32,301 nt of DNA, taken from NCBI GenBank assembly GCA_900542395.1, contig UQNM01000023.1, positions 1 to 32,301 on the forward strand. The letters are read 5' to 3'. The notes beneath the pieces were generated by a model. The model was given only the letters and a program-made list of their open reading frames with translations, had not been told where the DNA came from and did no database searches. Below, piece by piece: positions 23,132 to 30,945 of this stretch. Position 1 is the first letter of the stretch. The number at the start of each line of letters is the position of its first letter. This DNA comes from an uncultured Eubacteriales bacterium. GTDB taxonomy: Bacteria; Bacillota; Clostridia; Christensenellales; Aristaeellaceae. Position numbers and translations under genes: made by a program.

Positions 23132-24952
23132 TTACTCTCCTCCAATTCCTTTGTCAAGGCTTGCGCCGGTCAGCTTGTTAATCAGCGCGTTGCAGATCAG
23201 AATGAACACAATCAAAATCAGGTTGATGCCGCTGGAAAACGCATACAGACCCATCTCGTCGAAGTAATCCAGCATCGTGGTGATGATCTTCGTCTGCGAG
23301 CAGAGCAGCATGAACAGCGTCAGCTCGCGCACGCAGGTGATAAACGGCAGCAGATAGCCGCTCATAATGGAGGATTTCTGAATCGGGATGATGATGTTGA
23401 GCATGCGCTTGTGCCACGGGATATCCTGAATGATGGCGGCCTCCTCAATTTCGCCGGAGAGCTGCATCATCGAGCTGAGCGCGCTGCGGCTGGCGAACGG
23501 GATATACTTCACCGTGCCGGCGAGCACGAGCAGCAGATAGGTGTTGAAAATGCCCATCGAGGAACCGAACACGAAGAACGCGACGCCGACGGCCAGCGAC
23601 GGCATCAGATACGGCAGGAACGCCATGTTGTTGACGTAAGCCGCCCACTTGCTCCGGCGGTTTTTGCTGACACAGTAGCCGACCAGCAGGCCGATTGTGC
23701 CCGCCAGCAGCGCGCAGCAGACCGCGACGATCAGCGTCCCCTTGAACGCGCCCCAAATCGCCTCGTTGAAGAGAATGCCCTTTTGGCCGTACATGCCGTT
23801 TTCGGTGATGTTTTCGCTCGTCATCCACCATTTGCTCGTCAGGTTGCCCGCAACGCCGTGGCGGATGAAGCTGTAATCGCCGGGGTTCGGCAGGAAGGTC
23901 TCGATGGCGAACAGAATGATCGGCAGAATACCGGTGAAGAACGTCGTCACGCAGAAGATCGCCGCGACCACGTTGCGGCCGGCCTTGCCGAGATTGACCA
24001 GCGAAATCTGGCCGGATTTGCCGGTGACGGTCGTGTAGCTCTGGCGGCCGGAGGTCGTCCTCTGGTTGACAATGAGAATCAGCACGCCGAAGAGAATCAT
24101 AATGACCGCCAGGATGCTCGCCTCGCCCGCGCGCTTTTCGCCCATCTGCACGTATTTGGTGCACAGGGTCGTCAGGTTCAGGTAATGCGGCACCGGGTAG
24201 GAGCCCATCGCGCTGGAAAAGACCAGCAGCACCGTGCTCAGCACGGCGGGCTTGACCAACGGCAGCGTCACGCGGGCGAAAATCTTGAGGCGCGGCGTGC
24301 CCATGATGGTGGCGGCTTCCTCAAGGTTCGCGTCCATGTTGCGGAAGATGCCGCCGATGAGGATGTACGCGAACGGCGCGTAGTGCAGCGAGAGCACCAT
24401 GACGCAGGGGAACATGCCCTGACACCACCACAGCGGCATGCGGACGCCGAAAAGCGCGGTCAGCAGGCCGTCGGACGTGCCGGTGACGAGGTTTGAATCG
24501 AACAGATTCTGCCAGATGACGGCCAGCGTCCACTGCGGCATGATGTAGGGAAAAATGAAAATCGAGCTGAGATACTTCTTGCAGCGCATGTTCGTGCGGG
24601 TGACGAGATACGCAAACAGCCCGCCGTAGAAGATGGCGCCGAAGCAGGAGAACACCGACAGCAGAACCGAATTGAGCAGCGGCGTCCACAGGTTCGTTTT
24701 GGCCAGCTTGCCGGTAAACAGATCCACCCAGTTATAAAGGGTGTAGCCCTCCTTCAGCCCGGTATAATGGCTATCGACCGAGCCGACATGAACGGTTACG
24801 GTATCCAGCGCGATGGAGATCATCGGCGCGACGGTTGAGAACGTGAGCAGGATGCCCAGCGCCAGCAGAATGGCATTCTGCGGCTTGGAAAAGGTGGTTT
24901 TCAGCTTGTTGAGCCAAACCCGCGCCCTGCTCGCTTTGACAGTTTGCTGCAT
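23132..24952 (-). CDS. Fused two-domain ABC permease (FbpB/AfuB type)
   Basis: 606 residues with about 12 membrane helices: two binding-protein-dependent permease domains fused in one chain. The two EAA loops are EEAATIMGTPRLKIFARVTLP (first half, near residue 215) and EEAAIIQDIPWHKRMLNIIIP (second half, near 510). Such fused permeases are typical of ferric-iron (FbpB) and sugar-phosphate (AfuB) importers. The start ATG at 24952 follows AGGGGGA; the longer frame to 25003 is rejected because it enters the hairpin at 24969-25006. It forms the pore for the binding protein encoded upstream and is coupled to the ATPase gene by an adjacent stop and start. Confidence 0.93.
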   Translation of the reverse strand: MQQTVKASRARVWLNKLKTTFSKPQNAILLALGILLTFSTVAPMISIALDTVTVHVGSVDSHYTGLKEGYTLYNWVDLFTGKLAKTNLWTPLLNSVLLSVFSCFGAIFYGGLFAYLVTRTNMRCKKYLSSIFIFPYIMPQWTLAVIWQNLFDSNLVTGTSDGLLTALFGVRMPLWWCQGMFPCVMVLSLHYAPFAYILIGGIFRNMDANLEEAATIMGTPRLKIFARVTLPLVKPAVLSTVLLVFSSAMGSYPVPHYLNLTTLCTKYVQMGEKRAGEASILAVIMILFGVLILIVNQRTTSGRQSYTTVTGKSGQISLVNLGKAGRNVVAAIFCVTTFFTGILPIILFAIETFLPNPGDYSFIRHGVAGNLTSKWWMTSENITENGMYGQKGILFNEAIWGAFKGTLIVAVCCALLAGTIGLLVGYCVSKNRRSKWAAYVNNMAFLPYLMPSLAVGVAFFVFGSSMGIFNTYLLLVLAGTVKYIPFASRSALSSMMQLSGEIEEAAIIQDIPWHKRMLNIIIPIQKSSIMSGYLLPFITCVRELTLFMLLCSQTKIITTMLDYFDEMGLYAFSSGINLILIVFILICNALINKLTGASLDKGIGGE

Positions 24953-24968
24953 GATATTCCCCCTGTAC

Positions 24969-25006
24969 CATGCGAGGGGCATGAAACGCTTCATGCCCCT
25001 CACATG
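24969..25006 (-). other. Long intercistronic hairpin between binding protein and permease
   Basis: A stem of 17 positions with one mismatch (24969-24985 with 24990-25006) and a 4-nt loop. No T run follows, so it probably protects the upstream mRNA rather than terminates it. This would allow more binding protein than permease. The sugar ABC operon at 11984 shows the same arrangement. Confidence 0.7.
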
Positions 25007-25040
25007 TCAAGATTCTAAGGACTTTTTGATTCCAAAGCGA

Positions 25041-26336
25041 TTACTTGTTGCCGACGATCATGTCGATCCAGTCGCCGAGGTCGAAGGACACCTGCGCGCA
25101 GTACGCCGGGTCTTCCACGACGAGGCGGCCGCCGTCCGCAGACACCCACCACTCGTAGCCGCGATCGTTCTTCGCGTCATAGGTGTTCACGCCATCGACG
25201 TAGCCATCCTTGGAGTGATCCTGCATGCAGACCGGGTTGGCGCTGTAGCCGCCCATGTCCTTGCCCCACGCGGCGAAGCCCTCGTTGGTGGTGGTCATGT
25301 AAGCGATGAACGCGCAGCTCGTCCACGGCAGCGGGGAGGTCTTGAGCACCTGGAGATAATGCTTGTAGGCATAGCCGCCGATGCCCTGATAGCCGTCCTG
25401 ATACGCCGCGACGGCGATGTTGTTGACAGAGGTTTCAGCCGATTCCTCGACGGAACGCAGCTTGGAGTACACCAGCAGGCCGCACTGATCGACGGCGGAC
25501 TTGGTGACCAGCGTGTTGCAGATCGGGCCGTCGTCCGTCTGCTCGTTGTACTGCTCGCAGAACAGCTTGATGTAGGCCAGCGCGTAGGGCGCGTTCTCCG
25601 CGTCGAGCATCAGCGCTTCGGCTTCCGGCTTCATCTCTTCGACTTCCGCCGCAATGCGATCCTTCGCCGCGCCGTCCGGCATCGCGTCAAACGCGGCCTT
25701 CAGGTAGTTGGCGTAGGTCTCTTCGGTCAGCATGTACAGGAAGTTCTTGCCGACCAGCTCGGAGTTGACGCCCATGAACAGCGGCGCAACGCCTTCGGCG
25801 ACGAAATCCCAGCAGTTGGTGAAGGTCTTGTCGCCCACGGTGTTATACATGAACACCTTGTTGAGCGTTTGCAGCGCCAGCGGCTTGTCGTTGCCCTCGA
25901 CGATCACGCCTTCGCCCTCGGCCCACTCCTTCGGGATGAAGTTGAGCAGGTTGCCGGTGTCGAGCATCTTCGTCTGAATCTGGTTGCCGTCCTGAATGAG
26001 CGTCATGGAATAAATGTGGTTGGCGCTCTTGATGTCGGCGTTCAGCGTGGTGAAGATGGAGTTGTTCTTCGGCTGCGACCATTCGATCGTGCCGGTGTAG
26101 CTCGGGTCGATCTTCTGGAGCATCTCGATGAAGCTCGCGCCGGCGGTCTTGCCGCGGCTGGAGTTGCCGATGCCGTAGAGCGTCTTGCCGTTGGATTCTT
26201 CAATCGCCTTGGCATACAGCTCCTCGTTGGTCATGGTCTGCGCCTGAGCGATCACTTCCTCCACGGTTTCAGCCATCGCGAGGCATGCCGTCATCATCAT
26301 CGCGAGCGCGAGGACGGCGCATAACAGTTTCTTCAT
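25041..26336 (-). CDS. ABC solute-binding protein (ferric iron / sugar-phosphate type)
   Basis: 431 residues. A signal peptide lies at 1-23 (MKKLLCAVLALAMMMTACLAMAE). TAC is a poor lipobox, and the AXA site LAMAE is an equal candidate for cleavage. The mature domain starts ETVEEVIAQAQTMTNEELYAKA, with GIGNSSRGK and TGTIEWSQPKNNS following. The pattern fits extracellular solute-binding proteins of the iron/phosphate-ester class, though it is about 90 residues longer than FbpA. It would deliver its ligand to the fused permease. AAGGGAGA lies 7 nt before the ATG. Direct repeats at 26410-26473, upstream of its start, are candidate sites for the AraC-type regulator. The ligand cannot be fixed from sequence. 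Confidence 0.82.
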   Translation of the reverse strand: MKKLLCAVLALAMMMTACLAMAETVEEVIAQAQTMTNEELYAKAIEESNGKTLYGIGNSSRGKTAGASFIEMLQKIDPSYTGTIEWSQPKNNSIFTTLNADIKSANHIYSMTLIQDGNQIQTKMLDTGNLLNFIPKEWAEGEGVIVEGNDKPLALQTLNKVFMYNTVGDKTFTNCWDFVAEGVAPLFMGVNSELVGKNFLYMLTEETYANYLKAAFDAMPDGAAKDRIAAEVEEMKPEAEALMLDAENAPYALAYIKLFCEQYNEQTDDGPICNTLVTKSAVDQCGLLVYSKLRSVEESAETSVNNIAVAAYQDGYQGIGGYAYKHYLQVLKTSPLPWTSCAFIAYMTTTNEGFAAWGKDMGGYSANPVCMQDHSKDGYVDGVNTYDAKNDRGYEWWVSADGGRLVVEDPAYCAQVSFDLGDWIDMIVGNK

Positions 26337-26409
26337 GTGCGTATCTCCCTTTCTGAGTCGGTGAGGTTGCGGCTTGTTCTATGCCGCTTTGTTACTTTAT
26401 ATGATACGC

Positions 26410-26473
26410 ACAATTCAGCAAAAAAGAAACTGGACAATTCTGCGATTTCACCCGATGATTCTGACAACTTTGC
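26410..26473 (-). promoter_or_regulatory. Three direct repeats upstream of the binding-protein gene
   Basis: ACAATTCAGC (26410-26419), ACAATTCTGC (26434-26443) and ACAACTTTGC (26464-26473) lie in the 164-bp gap between the regulator gene and the binding-protein gene. Start spacings are 24 and 30 bp. Direct repeats are the usual target of AraC-type DNA-binding domains. A 10-bp imperfect inverted repeat (26454-26485) overlaps the third copy. Confidence 0.5.
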
Positions 26474-26500
26474 ACAGAATCGTCAGATGTTTTCTATCCA

Positions 26501-27226
26501 TTACTCCACCTCCGACGGCGATAAACCCGTCAGCTTCTTGAACGTCGCGGAGAAATAGGTCACGTCTTTATACCCCACCGCCGCGGCGGCCTCGTAGACC
26601 TTCACATGGTCGCGGGAGAGCATCCGCATGGCCGCGTCGATGCGCGTCTTGGTCAGGTAATTGGTGACGGTCATGCCCGTCTGCTTTTTGAACACGTGGG
26701 AAAGGTGGCCTTCGCTGACGCGCAGATGCTCGGCGATCACCGCGATGGAAATATCCGCGTCGGCGTAGTGCGCCGCGATGTAGTCCATCGCCTGACGCAC
26801 ATAGCCGGTGGCCTCCGGCTCCTTCTCCTTCGGCGCGGGCGCGGCGGATACGGGCTGCATCCTGCGGCAGACCCGCGCGACGGCGTGCGTCAGCTCCTGA
26901 TCGCGGAACGGCTTGAGCAGATAATCGTCCGCGCCGAAGAGCAGCGCGCCGCGCGCATACTCAAAATCACTGTGCGCGGTCAGCACGATGCAGTGCGCCG
27001 CGCATCCCTCCTCGCGCAGCAGGTTCATCATCGTGATGCCGTCCATCTTCGGCATGCGGATGTCGGTGATAATCAATTCCGGCTTGAGCCTCCGCGCCAG
27101 CTCGAGCCCTTCTTCCCCGCTCTGCGCCTCGCCGACGACCTCGCACCCCAGCGCCGCCCAATCGACGCCCGCGACAATGCCGCGGCGAACCAGCGGCTCG
27201 TCATCCACCATCAATACGCGAATCAT
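26501..27226 (-). CDS. AraC-type response regulator (YesN family)
   Basis: 241 residues. The receiver domain has D8-D9, phospho-acceptor D55 (TDIRMPKMDG) and K105 in YLLKPF. A linker (about 122-140) leads to a two-HTH AraC domain (SIAVIAEHLRVSEGHLSHVFKKQTG and VYEAAAAVGYKDVTYFSATFKK). YesN-type regulators are partnered with YesM-type kinases and usually switch on nearby transport genes. Its start overlaps the kinase stop by 4 bp (ATGA). The nearest target is the ABC operon 164 bp downstream. Confidence 0.94.
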   Translation of the reverse strand: MIRVLMVDDEPLVRRGIVAGVDWAALGCEVVGEAQSGEEGLELARRLKPELIITDIRMPKMDGITMMNLLREEGCAAHCIVLTAHSDFEYARGALLFGADDYLLKPFRDQELTHAVARVCRRMQPVSAAPAPKEKEPEATGYVRQAMDYIAAHYADADISIAVIAEHLRVSEGHLSHVFKKQTGMTVTNYLTKTRIDAAMRMLSRDHVKVYEAAAAVGYKDVTYFSATFKKLTGLSPSEVE

Positions 27227-28884
27227 GCCTTCTCCCTCCTCATCGGCAGGCGTACCATCACCAGACAGCCCTCGCCCGGTCTGGAGCGCACGCTCAGGCC
27301 GTATGCGTCGCCGAAATGCAGGCGCAGAATGCTGTCCACGTTGAACATGCCCAAATGCTCGCCCGGCCGGCCGGATACGCCGAAGCCCAGCGGCCCATCC
27401 TGCGGCTTTTCCATGCCGCGTCCGTTATCCTGCACGAAGAGGCGCAGATCGCCCGCGTCCGTCTCCGCCCAGATTTTGATATAGCCGTCGTCCATGTCGC
27501 GAACGCCGTGAATCACCGCGTTTTCCACAATCGGCTGAAGCACCAGCTTGGGCACCATGCAGCCCATCAGCGCGTCGTCCACCTCGATTTCGCAGGCGAA
27601 GCGATCCTCAAAGCGGATGAGCTGAATGTCTATGTATCTCTCCAGCAGCTCAAGCTCCTGCCCGAGCGTCACAATCTCGTCGCCGGAGATGCTCGCGCGC
27701 AGAATCTTCGCCAGATCCTCCGCCAGCGTCGCCACCTGCGGCACGCCGTGCGTCACGCCCATCCATTTCATCGAATCCAGCGTGTTATAGAGAAAATGCG
27801 GGTTGAGCTGCGACTGCATCATGCGGATGCGCGTATCGTTCAGCTCCTTTTGCCGCTCCACCGAGCGCCGGAGGTTCAATTCACATTCCGCCACCATCTG
27901 GTTGAAGCCGACCGCCAACTGCCCCAGCTCGCCCTCGCCGCGCGGCACGACGCGCGCGCTGAGCTCGCCCAGCTGCACGCGCTTCATCGCCGCCGTCATC
28001 TCCCGAACCGGCCGCGTCACCTGCCTGCTGAGCACCAGCGCGCCCCACAGGCACAGCAGCAGGCTGACCGCGCCCAGCGTCACGCCGACGAGCACCATCA
28101 GGTGCGTCATCTCCCGGTTGAACACGCGCGGCTGGCTGAGCAGCAGCGTAAACCCGCTGATCGGCTCGGTCTGGGTCGTATAGGTCAGCACCGCGTCGCC
28201 GTCGCTGAGCGCCTCGCCCGCCAGCATCCGCTCGCGCAGCTCGTGCAGGCGGCTTTCCGACCCGGTCGTTCGGGAATCGTCGATCAGCCGCCACTGTCTG
28301 CCCAGCAGCATCACGCCGTAGGCCGGGTTCAGCCCCCGGCTGAGCAGCTCGCTGAGGCTGTCCCCGCTGATCTCCGCCAGCAGATAGCCCCCGGCCGCGC
28401 GGCGAACGGCGGCCACGCGCCCCGCCTCGCCGAAAAAGACGGCGTTCTCCCCGTCGGCCATGCGCAGAACGCCCCAATCCGTATCGAAGGCCACGTCCTC
28501 CTCCTGCCCGCGCAGGGCGCACAGGCACACGCCGTCCGCGCCGACGATCATCAGCTGGGTCATCTCCGGCACCTTCGCCGCCTGCCCGACCAGCGCCGCA
28601 TAGACCGCTCGCGGGTGCGCCGCATCGCCCGCCTCGAGCGCCGAACGCACCCATTCATCCCCCGCCAGCGCGTCAAGCGCCCGCTCCATGCCGGAAAACG
28701 CCTCCGTAAGCTGCCGGGTCATCCCGGCGAGCTGCGCCCGCGCTGTTTCCTCCTGCCGCCTTGCGCTGGTGGAAACCATCATCGGGAGCAGCAGCGCAAA
28801 GCACAGGATGATCGGCACGAGCGCCACGCAGATCACCGTCAGAAAAATGCGCGTCTGAAAGCGCATGCTTCGTCTTTCCCTCAC
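27223..28884 (-). CDS. Sensor histidine kinase, YesM type (His_kinase/HATPase_c)
   Basis: 553 residues. TM1 lies at about 12-34, an extracellular sensor domain at about 40-260, TM2 at about 262-285, then HAMP. The kinase core has the phospho-accepting histidine H363 in SQLNPHFLYNTLD. The N box is VLQPIVENAVIHGV (448-461), G1 is DNGRGM (486-491), and a late G box is GEHLGMFNV. This is the family typical of Firmicutes sugar and phosphate-ester sensing. The start codon is GTG at 28884, with GGAGG 7 nt upstream, overlapping the binding-protein TGA as GTGA. The gene lies between the sensor binding protein and the AraC-type regulator, so the three form one operon. Confidence 0.94.
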   Translation of the reverse strand: MRERRSMRFQTRIFLTVICVALVPIILCFALLLPMMVSTSARRQEETARAQLAGMTRQLTEAFSGMERALDALAGDEWVRSALEAGDAAHPRAVYAALVGQAAKVPEMTQLMIVGADGVCLCALRGQEEDVAFDTDWGVLRMADGENAVFFGEAGRVAAVRRAAGGYLLAEISGDSLSELLSRGLNPAYGVMLLGRQWRLIDDSRTTGSESRLHELRERMLAGEALSDGDAVLTYTTQTEPISGFTLLLSQPRVFNREMTHLMVLVGVTLGAVSLLLCLWGALVLSRQVTRPVREMTAAMKRVQLGELSARVVPRGEGELGQLAVGFNQMVAECELNLRRSVERQKELNDTRIRMMQSQLNPHFLYNTLDSMKWMGVTHGVPQVATLAEDLAKILRASISGDEIVTLGQELELLERYIDIQLIRFEDRFACEIEVDDALMGCMVPKLVLQPIVENAVIHGVRDMDDGYIKIWAETDAGDLRLFVQDNGRGMEKPQDGPLGFGVSGRPGEHLGMFNVDSILRLHFGDAYGLSVRSRPGEGCLVMVRLPMRREKA

Positions 28885-29855
28885 GGCGCATCCTCCTCCA
28901 TGAGCGCCTGCCAGCGTTTAAGAATCTCCCGCTGGTGCGCCGCCGCCCAGTCGATGTCGTAATCGCAGAGCTCAAACGCGGGCGCGCCGTCTCCCGTTCC
29001 CAGCGCCGTCAGCACGCTCTCGCGGGCATACACCGTCTCCACGCGCCGCTGCACGTCCTCGCTCAGGATGAACGAAAGGAACGCCTGCGCGTTTTCCCCA
29101 TGCGCGCAGCCCGCGACAATCGCCGCCCCGTCCGGCACGGCGCTCGTCCCTTCCTTCGGCCAAACCACCGCGATGTGCTCGCCCGCCAGCATGCGCTTCT
29201 TCGCCGTCTCATACAGCGTCACGCCCACGCGCATTTCGCCCGCCGCCACGGCGGAAACCACCTCGCCCGAGCTGGAAAGCTCGTGGCCGCGCACGTTGTC
29301 GGCAAACCGGCCAAGCGCATCCTCGTCGCCGAGCGCCTGAATCAGCGTCGCCAGCACGGTGAAGCTCGACCCGGAAACGCCGGGGTTCGCGAACGCGATC
29401 CGGCCGCGCAGGCGGCTTTCCAGCAAATCCGCAAAACCGGCGGGCGGACGGCTCACCAGCCGCGGATTGTAGATAATCACCAGCGGCAGGCGCGAAAACG
29501 CCACGAAGCGATGGGTTTCAAACCGGCAGCTTTCCAGCATCGCCGCCCGCGGCGCGTCGCACGGCGCGAAATAATCCTCATACGCCAGCAGGGATTCCAC
29601 GCCGCCGCCGAACATCACATCCGCCACGGGCGCTTCCGCCTCCGCCGCGATGCGCTCCAGCAGCTCGGTCGTTCCGCCGGAAACCACCTGCACCCAAACG
29701 CCCGTCCGCCGCTCAAATTCCTCGACAATCGGCTGATAGACCTCCTCCTTGTGGGCGGTATAGACCACCAGCCGCATCGCGTCATCCGGCGCGTCGGCTC
29801 GCGCGAGGGCAGGCAGAAGGCAGAGCAGCAGCGCGCACAGCCATTTCCGTTTCAT
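28881..29855 (-). CDS. Sensor solute-binding protein of a three-component system
   Basis: 324 residues. Residues 1-20 form a signal peptide (MKRKWLCALLLCLLPALARA). The mature part starts APDDAMRLVVYTAHKEEVYQPIVEEF and has the type 2 periplasmic-binding fold of the FbpA/AfuA/HptA class, with GGTTELLERIAAE, ADVMFGGG and IAFANPGVSGSSFTVLATL. It shares a transcript and 4-bp overlaps with the kinase and regulator but not with the permease. It therefore probably presents a ligand to the kinase rather than to the transporter, as HptA does in Staphylococcus aureus and PgtC does in Salmonella. It is distinct from the 431-residue protein of the ABC operon. A MITE lies 31 bp upstream of its ATG. Confidence 0.85.
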   Translation of the reverse strand: MKRKWLCALLLCLLPALARADAPDDAMRLVVYTAHKEEVYQPIVEEFERRTGVWVQVVSGGTTELLERIAAEAEAPVADVMFGGGVESLLAYEDYFAPCDAPRAAMLESCRFETHRFVAFSRLPLVIIYNPRLVSRPPAGFADLLESRLRGRIAFANPGVSGSSFTVLATLIQALGDEDALGRFADNVRGHELSSSGEVVSAVAAGEMRVGVTLYETAKKRMLAGEHIAVVWPKEGTSAVPDGAAIVAGCAHGENAQAFLSFILSEDVQRRVETVYARESVLTALGTGDGAPAFELCDYDIDWAAAHQREILKRWQALMEEDAP

Positions 29856-29886
29856 TCGTTTTCCCCCTTCTCAGGGTATTTGTCTA

Positions 29887-30046
29887 TACTAATTCGCAGT
29901 TAAAATGCTTAACAGAGCGCATCAGATTTTTTGTTCTGACGAAGCCAAGTGAAGTGAGGCGTACTGGAGGTACGTTGAACGGAACGAGGCAAAGTCAGAG
30001 CGAAAAAGATGGTGCGCGGATTAAGCCATTTTAACAAGAGTTAGTA
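29887..30046. mobile_element. MITE-like palindromic element, complete copy
   Basis: About 160 bp. Terminal inverted repeats of 26 bp: left begins TACTAATTCGCAGTTAAAATG (29887-29912) and right ends with its imperfect complement (30021-30046). The interior is also largely self-complementary and contains a central CGTAC-TGGAG-GTACG hairpin. Both ends are flanked by TA, the usual target of IS630/Tc1-like transposases, but I see no transposase and the TA may be part of the repeat. The first 33 bases are identical to 32269-32301. It lies between the sirtuin terminator and the sensor binding-protein gene. Confidence 0.85.
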
Positions 30047-30092
30047 TTAATTATAACATATCAAAAACACGCAAGGCAAGCATACAAAAACA

Positions 30093-30120
30093 GATCGACA
30101 GGCCTGCCGATCCGTTTTTT
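30093..30120. terminator. Bidirectional terminator near the sirtuin gene
   Basis: GATCGACAGG/CCTGCCGATC (30093-30112, one mismatch) with a T run on the plus strand (30115 onward) and A-rich flank giving TTTTTG on the minus strand. It lies 45 bp past the sirtuin stop codon. Confidence 0.7.
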
Positions 30121-30158
30121 TTCTTTTAGGAAATTGCGTAAAATCATCTCTGTGAGTT

Positions 30159-30869
30159 TTACAGCGTTTCAAAAATCCCCGCGATGTCCTCATGCAGCAC
30201 AAGCGTTGCGCGCGCGTCCGCCGGGGTTTTATCCCTGTTAATCACAATCAGCTTCCTGCCTCGGAAGTATTCAAGGCACGACGCGGCGGGTTCGACCGAC
30301 AGGCTCGTACCCGCGACGATCAGCGTATCGCAATTCGAGATTTCCCGGCACGCGCCCGTCATAAACCAATGATCCGGCGGCTCGCCGTAGAGCGTAACCT
30401 CCGGGCGAACAATATCGCCGCAATCCGGGCAATGCGGCACACCGGGCGATTTCAAAATAAAATCCAGCCCAAAGCGCTTTCCGCAGCCCATGCAGAAATT
30501 CTCGTATACGCTGCCGTGCAATTCGAACACGTTTCGGCTTCCCGCTTTCTTGTGCAGGCCGTCGATATTCTGCGTGACAACCGCCGTCACCCTGCCCGTC
30601 CGTTCCATCTCGGCCAGCCTGACATGCACGATGTTCGGCTTTGCATTCGGATAAAGCATGTGCTTTTTATAAAAATCGTAGAAAATATCCGGATGCAGGC
30701 AGAAAAACGAGTGGCTGAGCAGCATTTCCGCCGTCAGGCCGTCATATTCCTTCGCATACAGTCCGTTTTCGCCGCGAAAATCAGGAATCCCACTGGGCAC
30801 AGACACGCCCGCGCCGCCGAAAAAGACAATGCGCCGTGCGCCTTGCAGCGCTTCGCTCAGCGCGTTCAC
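30159..30869 (-). CDS. NAD-dependent protein deacylase, sirtuin (CobB/Sir2)
   Basis: 236 residues, normal for bacterial sirtuins. Motifs: GGAGVSVPSGIPDFRG (18-33), TQNIDGLH (99-106), catalytic H118 (LHGS), four zinc cysteines C126, C129, C147 and C150, RPEVTLYGE (155-163) and GTSLSVEPA. The enzyme removes acetyl or longer acyl groups from lysines using NAD, in the cytoplasm. The start is GTG at 30869, preceded by AAGGGGT. It has its own promoter at 30917-30945, which overlaps the end of the next gene on the same strand. No acetyltransferase is adjacent. Confidence 0.95.
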   Translation of the reverse strand: MNALSEALQGARRIVFFGGAGVSVPSGIPDFRGENGLYAKEYDGLTAEMLLSHSFFCLHPDIFYDFYKKHMLYPNAKPNIVHVRLAEMERTGRVTAVVTQNIDGLHKKAGSRNVFELHGSVYENFCMGCGKRFGLDFILKSPGVPHCPDCGDIVRPEVTLYGEPPDHWFMTGACREISNCDTLIVAGTSLSVEPAASCLEYFRGRKLIVINRDKTPADARATLVLHEDIAGIFETL

Positions 30870-30916
30870 GTTTTACCCCTTCTTCCGAATTTCCGTTCTT
30901 TCGTTTTTCAGCTCTC

Positions 30917-30945
30917 ATTGTATCACTGCGCACCGGCGATGACAA
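30917..30945 (-). promoter_or_regulatory. Promoter of the sirtuin gene
   Basis: On the minus strand: TTGTCA (30945-30940), a 17-nt spacer, then TACAAT (30922-30917). It overlaps the last codons of the SH3-domain gene, so sirtuin can be transcribed independently. Confidence 0.65.

Noticed and set aside
21782..24496. 904-codon open frame on the plus strand antisense to the ABC genes
   Set aside because: It lies opposite intact ABC permease and ATPase genes with full motifs. Its translation is Arg/His-rich without a family pattern, as expected from a high-GC shadow frame.
27316..28962. 548-codon plus-strand frame opposite the YesM-type kinase gene
   Set aside because: Same reasons; the kinase motifs on the other strand are clear.
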